Source of the DNA: Candidatus Avelusimicrobium luingense
GTDB lineage: Bacteria > Elusimicrobiota > Elusimicrobia > Elusimicrobiales > Elusimicrobiaceae
Reading direction: 5' to 3'
Assembly (NCBI GenBank): GCA_900315845.1
Contig: OOHK01000006.1
Span: 62,001-126,000 of the forward strand
DNA length: 64,000 bases
In this document: one piece after another, positions 59,721 to 64,000 of the stretch
How positions within the stretch are numbered: position 1 is the stretch's first letter
Layout of the letters: each line of letters opens with the position of its first letter
Translations under genes and position numbers: made by a program
The notes under the pieces: generated by a model
Databases searched by the model: none
Told to the model about the DNA's origin: nothing
What the model saw: the letters and a program-made list of their open reading frames with translations, nothing else

Positions 59721-60950
59721 CTAAAATTGCAACTGTGCTACACGCAAAGCGGCTTGTTCGGTCAGTACCGCCGTATTAAAGGCGGTTAATCGGAAAAATC
59801 CTTCACCGCATGCGCCAAACCCCACTCCCGGCGTACCGACAACTTGCGCCTCTGTTAATAGTTTATCAAAAAACGACCATGAATCAAGCCCCTTTGGCGT
59901 TTTAAGCCAAATATACGGGGCATTTTCCCCACCGTACGCCGTAATTCCGGCTTTACGCAACGCCGTTAAAATAACACGGGCATTTTGTTGGTAACGACCG
60001 ATCACTTCTTGAATTTGCATGCGTCCCTGTTGGGAATAGACGGCTTGCGCCGCGCGTTGGACAATATACGGCACGCCGTTAAATTTGGTAGTTTGCCGCC
60101 GCAGCCACAATGCATTTAAGGACGCAAGCGATCCGTCCGGCGCGGTGACTTTGACGGCTTTGGGCACCACCGTATAGGCACAACGCGTACCGGTAAATCC
60201 TGCCGTTTTGGAAAACGACCGGAACTCTACCGCCACTTCTTGCGCGCCGTCAATTTCGTAAATAGAGTGCGGAATATCATTTTGTGTGATATACGCTTCA
60301 TAAGCCGAATCATACAAAATAATACTGTGATGTTCGCGTGCATAATCTACCCAGCGTTGCAGTTGTGCTTTGGTAAGTGCCGTGCCGGTGGGATTATTGG
60401 GCGAACACAAATAAATAATATCGGCGTGTTCGGCAGGAAGTTGCGGTGCGAAATTTGTTTCTTCGGTGCAAGGCAAATAAATAATACCGCCGTAACGTCC
60501 GTTTTGGTACATCTGCGTGCGTCCCGCCATGACGTTGGTATCTAAATAGACCGGATAAACCGGATCTTGCAACGCCACTTTGGCAGACGGCGCAAATAAT
60601 TCCTGAAAATTGGCCACATCGCTTTTGGCGCCGTCGCTAACAAAAATTTCATCGGCCGACAGGTTAATACCGCGTGACAAATAATCGCCCTGTAAAATGG
60701 CTTCGCGCAAGAAAGCATATCCTTGTTCCGGGCCATAACCGCGGAAAGTTTCCGCTTGACCCATTTCGTCGCACGCGCGGTGGAGCGCTTCAATAACCGC
60801 GGGGACGAGCGGTTGCGACACATCACCAATACCCAAACTAATTACTTGTTTATCCGGGTGGGCTTCTTTATAAGCGGCTACTTTTTTGGCAATCGTGGAA
60901 AACAAATAACTACCCTGTAATTTAAAATAGTGTTCGTTGGCCGTTGTCAT
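59721..60950 (-). CDS. dapL: LL-diaminopimelate aminotransferase
   Basis: 409 residues, normal length. [57 protein letters not shown] and [18 protein letters not shown] fit DapL. The PLP lysine is in [21 protein letters not shown]. It makes LL-DAP from tetrahydrodipicolinate in one step, skipping the acyl route. ATG at 60950 follows AGGAGA; the longer reading reaches back into dapF. 4-nt ATGA overlap with dapF. Confidence 0.92.
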   Translation of the reverse strand: MTTANEHYFKLQGSYLFSTIAKKVAAYKEAHPDKQVISLGIGDVSQPLVPAVIEALHRACDEMGQAETFRGYGPEQGYAFLREAILQGDYLSRGINLSADEIFVSDGAKSDVANFQELFAPSAKVALQDPVYPVYLDTNVMAGRTQMYQNGRYGGIIYLPCTEETNFAPQLPAEHADIIYLCSPNNPTGTALTKAQLQRWVDYAREHHSIILYDSAYEAYITQNDIPHSIYEIDGAQEVAVEFRSFSKTAGFTGTRCAYTVVPKAVKVTAPDGSLASLNALWLRRQTTKFNGVPYIVQRAAQAVYSQQGRMQIQEVIGRYQQNARVILTALRKAGITAYGGENAPYIWLKTPKGLDSWSFFDKLLTEAQVVGTPGVGFGACGEGFFRLTAFNTAVLTEQAALRVAQLQF

Positions 60951-61777
60951 AGTAAAAAATCTCCTGTAAAAACTTCTTGGGCGGGCCCGGTCATCCATAT
61001 ATTTTGTTGTTCGGGCCATGAAATTTGCAAATCACCGCCGTCTAATTTAACGGTAATATCGTTAGCGGTTTTGTGGTTTAATATACATGCTACCGCTGTC
61101 GCACAAGAGCCGGTTCCGCACGCTTGCGTAATACCCGCGCCGCGTTCCCACACGCGCATACGGACGGTGTGCTCATCTAATACTTGCACAAATTCCACGT
61201 TGGTTTTACGCGGGAACAACGGATGCTTTTCCAATTCCGGCCCCCATGTGGATAGCGGCACTTTTGACATATCATCCACAAAAATGACAATATGCGGGTT
61301 CCCCATAGAAACGGCCGTCCCCGTAAAACTTTTTCCGCACGCTTCCAACGTTACGCCAATGGCTTGTTCGGTAGCGTTTCCTTGCATAGGGATTTCCCCC
61401 CGTGTAAGACGGGGTTTGCCCATATCTACGCGCACGAGTCCGCGCGCGGAGTCTATCATTTCGGTACGGATAATCCCGGCCAATGTTTCTAATGAAATTT
61501 GATTTTTTTGGCAACCCAAATGGCGGTGCAAATGTAAAGGCACACAGCGTGACGCATTGCCGCACATCTCGGCTTCGCTACCGTCTGCATTGATAATACG
61601 CATACGCACGTCGGCTTTATCTGACGGCAAAAGCAACACAAGTCCGTCTGCGCCTATTCCTAACCGGCGGTCGCACACGCGGCGCGCCAAGGCAGCCGGA
61701 TCGCTAACGGACAACGCTGTTTTACCGTCTAAAAAAACAAAATCGTTTCCCAACCCGTTATATTTCGTAAAATACAT
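60947..61777 (-). CDS. dapF: Diaminopimelate epimerase
   Basis: 276 residues. Catalytic Cys pair: the first in [15 protein letters not shown], the second in [29 protein letters not shown] starts the protein. It converts LL-DAP to meso-DAP for peptidoglycan and lysine. dapL follows with a 4-nt overlap, so the last two steps are coupled. Leaderless start likely (TAAAAT, 6 nt, ATG). Confidence 0.94.
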   Translation of the reverse strand: MYFTKYNGLGNDFVFLDGKTALSVSDPAALARRVCDRRLGIGADGLVLLLPSDKADVRMRIINADGSEAEMCGNASRCVPLHLHRHLGCQKNQISLETLAGIIRTEMIDSARGLVRVDMGKPRLTRGEIPMQGNATEQAIGVTLEACGKSFTGTAVSMGNPHIVIFVDDMSKVPLSTWGPELEKHPLFPRKTNVEFVQVLDEHTVRMRVWERGAGITQACGTGSCATAVACILNHKTANDITVKLDGGDLQISWPEQQNIWMTGPAQEVFTGDFLL

Positions 61778-61783
61778 AATTTT

Positions 61784-61789
61784 ATTTTA
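61784..61789 (-). promoter_or_regulatory. -10 hexamer for a leaderless dapF-dapL transcript
   Basis: TAAAAT on the reverse strand, 6 nt before the dapF ATG at 61777; no ribosome site. Confidence 0.5.
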
Positions 61790-61835
61790 TAAAAGATGAC
61801 GCTGTTTTTGCTACTATATTTTAGGGAGAACGATT

Positions 61836-62390
61836 ATGGAATTAGAACAAGTTATCACAACGCGCCGCAGTGTGCGAAAATATCAAAACAAACCCGTTGA
61901 ACGGGAAAAAATTAACGCGTGTTTGGAAGCGGCACGGCTCGCGCCGTCGGCGTGCAACTCGCAACCGTGGGAATTTATTGTCATAGACGACCCGAAAGTC
62001 AAGGCAGACTTTTGTCGCGAAGCATTTAGCGGCACGTACAAAATGAGTGCATGGGTAGAAAATGCCCCGGTAATTGTAGCCGCCGTATCGGACAAGGGCA
62101 GTTTTATCAGCCGTATGGGCGGCTTCCTACGAAAGACCGAGTTTTATTTGGTAGATCACGGTATTGCCTGTGAGCATTTTGTTTTGCGCGCGTGGGATCT
62201 GGGGCTTGGCACTTGTTGGATTGGGTGGGTTAATTCGGACAAAGCCGGAAAGTTTTTTCATCTGCCTACCAACAAACGCATTGAACACTTGATTGCGGTA
62301 GGATATCCGGCACCGGAAGCCGCGCAAGCCAAAGTTCACCCGCGAAAACCGTTTGATGAAATCGTGCATTACAACGAATATAAGAAATAA
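61836..62390 (+). CDS. Nitroreductase-family flavoprotein
   Basis: 184 residues. TTRRSVRKYQNKPVEREKINACLEAARLAPSACNSQPWEF is the FMN-binding start, and GLGTCWIGWVNSDKAGKFFHLP the C-terminal motif. These FMN enzymes reduce nitro compounds, quinones or flavins with NAD(P)H; substrate unknown. AGGGAGAAC precedes the ATG. Solitary, own terminator. Confidence 0.9.
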   Translation: MELEQVITTRRSVRKYQNKPVEREKINACLEAARLAPSACNSQPWEFIVIDDPKVKADFCREAFSGTYKMSAWVENAPVIVAAVSDKGSFISRMGGFLRKTEFYLVDHGIACEHFVLRAWDLGLGTCWIGWVNSDKAGKFFHLPTNKRIEHLIAVGYPAPEAAQAKVHPRKPFDEIVHYNEYKK

Positions 62391-62391
62391 A

Positions 62392-62421
62392 AAACCCCCG
62401 GGCCATACACCCGGGGGGTTT
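62392..62421. terminator. Terminator after the nitroreductase gene
   Basis: Stem AACCCCCGGG/CCCGGGGGGTT-like with A/T flanks; shared with the converging pilin-like gene. Confidence 0.85.
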
Positions 62422-62439
62422 ACTTACAAATTCAACACA

Positions 62440-62961
62440 TTACATGGGATAATGACGCACGTTACTTTGATCAAGTGTCATATCTTGGGCATGCATTACT
62501 TTTTTACAAAAACTTCCGGCCTCTTCCTTGTAATAAGCATGCCACTCTTGGCAATCTAATTCACCCGTTTGAAAATTTATCGCAAAGCCACACCCTTTGT
62601 ATTTGCCGGATATAAAATAGGCTACCGTTGCATTGGTTTCAAACCGAACTTCAAACGATTTATTACGGACGATAACGGGAGCAGTGGTACTTCCATGCAA
62701 TACCGTGCCATCCGTAAAGCCATCAAAACTGACAGCAAGTTCATCTTTATGTTGAACCCGGGTACCGTTTGCTATAAAATACGCATATTGAGCCGATGCC
62801 ACACTGCGCAAAAAAGCCTGCATATTGGCTACACGACTTTTTAATACGGCTTTTTGATATTGCGGCAACGCCACCGCCGCCAAAATACCGATAATTAAAA
62901 CTACCACTAACAACTCTATCAGGGTAAAACCACTTAAACGACCGGGGATTCTATTTTCCAT
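62440..62961 (-). CDS. Type IV pilin-like protein
   Basis: 173 residues. Leader MENRIPGRLSG, cleavage site G|FTLIE, then the same hydrophobic helix as the genes at 40724 and 49794, ALPQYQKAVLKSRVANMQAF. The head has GCGFAINFQTGELDCQEWHAYYKEEAGSFC, giving a Cys pair. AAGGAATTTG precedes the ATG. Solitary, with a terminator shared with the nitroreductase gene. Confidence 0.87.
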   Translation of the reverse strand: MENRIPGRLSGFTLIELLVVVLIIGILAAVALPQYQKAVLKSRVANMQAFLRSVASAQYAYFIANGTRVQHKDELAVSFDGFTDGTVLHGSTTAPVIVRNKSFEVRFETNATVAYFISGKYKGCGFAINFQTGELDCQEWHAYYKEEAGSFCKKVMHAQDMTLDQSNVRHYPM

Positions 62962-63025
62962 ATCAAATTCCTTTTGTTAATATGTTCCTATAATTAAACT
63001 GTAGCAAAAAAACGGCAGAAAGTAA

Positions 63026-63066
63026 AAAATTCCCGTTTCCTTAATCAAAAAGAAACGGGAATTTTT
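63026..63066 (-). terminator. Terminator after thrS
   Basis: Stem AAAAATTCCCGTTTC/GAAACGGGAATTTTT, directly downstream of the thrS stop on the reverse strand. Confidence 0.88.
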
Positions 63067-63084
63067 CAAACAGATACTTCTATA

Positions 63085-64000
63085 TTATTTCAGCAAGTTT
63101 TTCAAACTAAACGTTTGGACTTCTTCTTGCATTTTGGCAATTACGTCGGCCACTTTTAAGGGCTGCGTATTTGTGCCGTCTTTTAAGCGCAAGGTAAGCG
63201 TGCCGTTGGCGGCTTCGTTCTTACCGATAATGGCCGTGTACGGAATACGTTCCATATGCGCTTCGCGAATTTTGAGGCCCAATTTTTCGGGGCGCATATC
63301 CAATTGCGGACGCAAACCCGCTTCACGCATTTTTTGCGCCACTTCTTGGGCAAACGGAATTTGCTCGTCGGTAAGCGTTAAGATTTTTACTTGCACAGGC
63401 GCCAACCACAACGGGAACCAACCCGCGAAGTGTTCAATGATGACTCCCGTAAAGCGCTCAATACTGCCAAACATGGCACGGTGCACCATAATCGGGCGCT
63501 CACGTCCTTCGGGGGCGACATATTCCAAGTCAAACCGTTGCGGCAAATTGAAGTCAAACTGGATGGTGGACAACTGCCACAAACGACCGATAGCATCCAT
63601 TACTTTGATATCAATTTTCGGCCCATAGAAAGCGGCTTCTCCGGCGTGGGTGGTATAGGGGATATTGCTTTCTTCCAATACTTTTTTAAGTGCGTTTTCG
63701 GCACGTTCCCACTCTTTGACATCACCGGTAAAATGCTCCGGGTGTTCGGGGTCGCGCGTGGAAAGTTCCACCGCATATTTTTCAAAACCAAACGTCTTGA
63801 AAATATGTTTGGCATAATCAAACGCTTGCTTGACTTCGTCTTCCACTTGTTCGGGCGTGCAGAAAATATGTGCATCGTCTTGCGTAAATCCGCGCACACG
63901 CATTAACCCGTGTAACGCACCCGAGCGTTCGTAGCGATATACGGTTCCTAATTCACTAAAACGCAAGGGCAAATCGCGGTAACTGCGCAAGTGGGTTTTA
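63085..64000 (-). CDS. thrS: Threonyl-tRNA synthetase, C-terminal part (runs off the window)
   Basis: About 305 C-terminal residues; the frame stays open to the right edge and reads K-T-H-L-R-S-Y before the first in-window methionine-like codon. LRFSELGTVYRYERSGALHGLMRVRGFTQDDAHIFC (class II motif 2), then AAFYGPKIDIKV, RERPIMVHRAMFGSIERFTGVIIEHFAGWFPLWLAPVQV (motif 3) and the anticodon domain (VKILTLTDEQIPFAQEV to the end). It charges tRNA-Thr. The N-terminal TGS/editing domains lie outside. Confidence 0.95.
   Translation of the reverse strand, partial: KTHLRSYRDLPLRFSELGTVYRYERSGALHGLMRVRGFTQDDAHIFCTPEQVEDEVKQAFDYAKHIFKTFGFEKYAVELSTRDPEHPEHFTGDVKEWERAENALKKVLEESNIPYTTHAGEAAFYGPKIDIKVMDAIGRLWQLSTIQFDFNLPQRFDLEYVAPEGRERPIMVHRAMFGSIERFTGVIIEHFAGWFPLWLAPVQVKILTLTDEQIPFAQEVAQKMREAGLRPQLDMRPEKLGLKIREAHMERIPYTAIIGKNEAANGTLTLRLKDGTNTQPLKVADVIAKMQEEVQTFSLKNLLK

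Overview
The window looks like a chromosomal segment of a Gram-negative, probably fermentative, gut-type bacterium, most likely of the phylum Elusimicrobiota. This assignment is an inference. It rests on six solitary pilin-like genes with almost the same N-terminus scattered between housekeeping genes, LPS-transport and Kdo genes, the DapL diaminopimelate route, an ATP-type PEP carboxykinase paired with an aspartate aminotransferase, and moderate-to-low GC. No phage, transposase or CRISPR array was seen.

Layout. 1-2.1 kb: N-terminal 704 codons of a PMP-like beta-helix autotransporter, running off the left edge. 2.2-7.6 kb: remnant of a sodium:alanine symporter, aquaporin, a thioesterase/flavin-reductase pair, a secreted flavodoxin, a CstA-type transporter and a small hydrolase. 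7.6-10.7 kb: a tightly overlapping SDR / sugar-phosphate cyclase / FGGY kinase operon. 11.4-14.6 kb: an MCE (Mla/Pqi-like) lipid-transport operon. 14.7-18.6 kb: radical SAM enzyme plus SDR, a glycosyltransferase and an acyl-ACP thioesterase. 18.7-35.4 kb: mostly single genes (envelope proteins, VanX-like dipeptidase, PreA-like enzyme, RsmF-like methyltransferase, an unusual UDG-like zinc protein, CDF transporter, flotillin/NfeD pair, NhaC antiporter, tRNA-Arg, radical SAM lyase-like protein, SWIB protein). 35.5-39.2 kb: pckA, aspC and mrp. 39.3-45.2 kb: an RDD-pilin fusion, tRNA-Ser, a pilin-like gene and two tandem DUF2207 genes. 45.3-49.7 kb: fmt, a PASTA protein, rpe, then rpsP-khpA-trmD-rplS. 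51.0-51.4 kb: a gene-free stretch with five perfect DnaA boxes. 52.4-57.5 kb: HEAT protein, dut, and the kdsA-lptC-lptA-lptB operon. 57.5-64 kb: repeats, a Cys-rich secreted protein, dapF-dapL, a nitroreductase, pilin-like genes and the 3' part of thrS.

How the genes work together. Envelope building is the main theme: Kdo synthesis and LPS export, phospholipid transport, DAP synthesis, D-Ala-D-Ala hydrolysis, a Pal-like anchor, OM barrels and pilins. A second theme is amino-acid and peptide use with PEP formation (CstA, AspC, PckA).

Three features cut across the window. Nine genes have a -10-like hexamer exactly 6 nt before the start codon and no Shine-Dalgarno sequence, which points to widespread leaderless mRNAs. 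Both tRNA genes are followed by a related small repeat element bracketed by duplicated terminators. Pilin-like genes sit alone, each with its own terminator. The best candidates for something undescribed are the tRNA-adjacent elements, the RDD-pilin fusion, the cyclase/kinase/SDR operon, the UDG-like zinc protein and the possible oriC.
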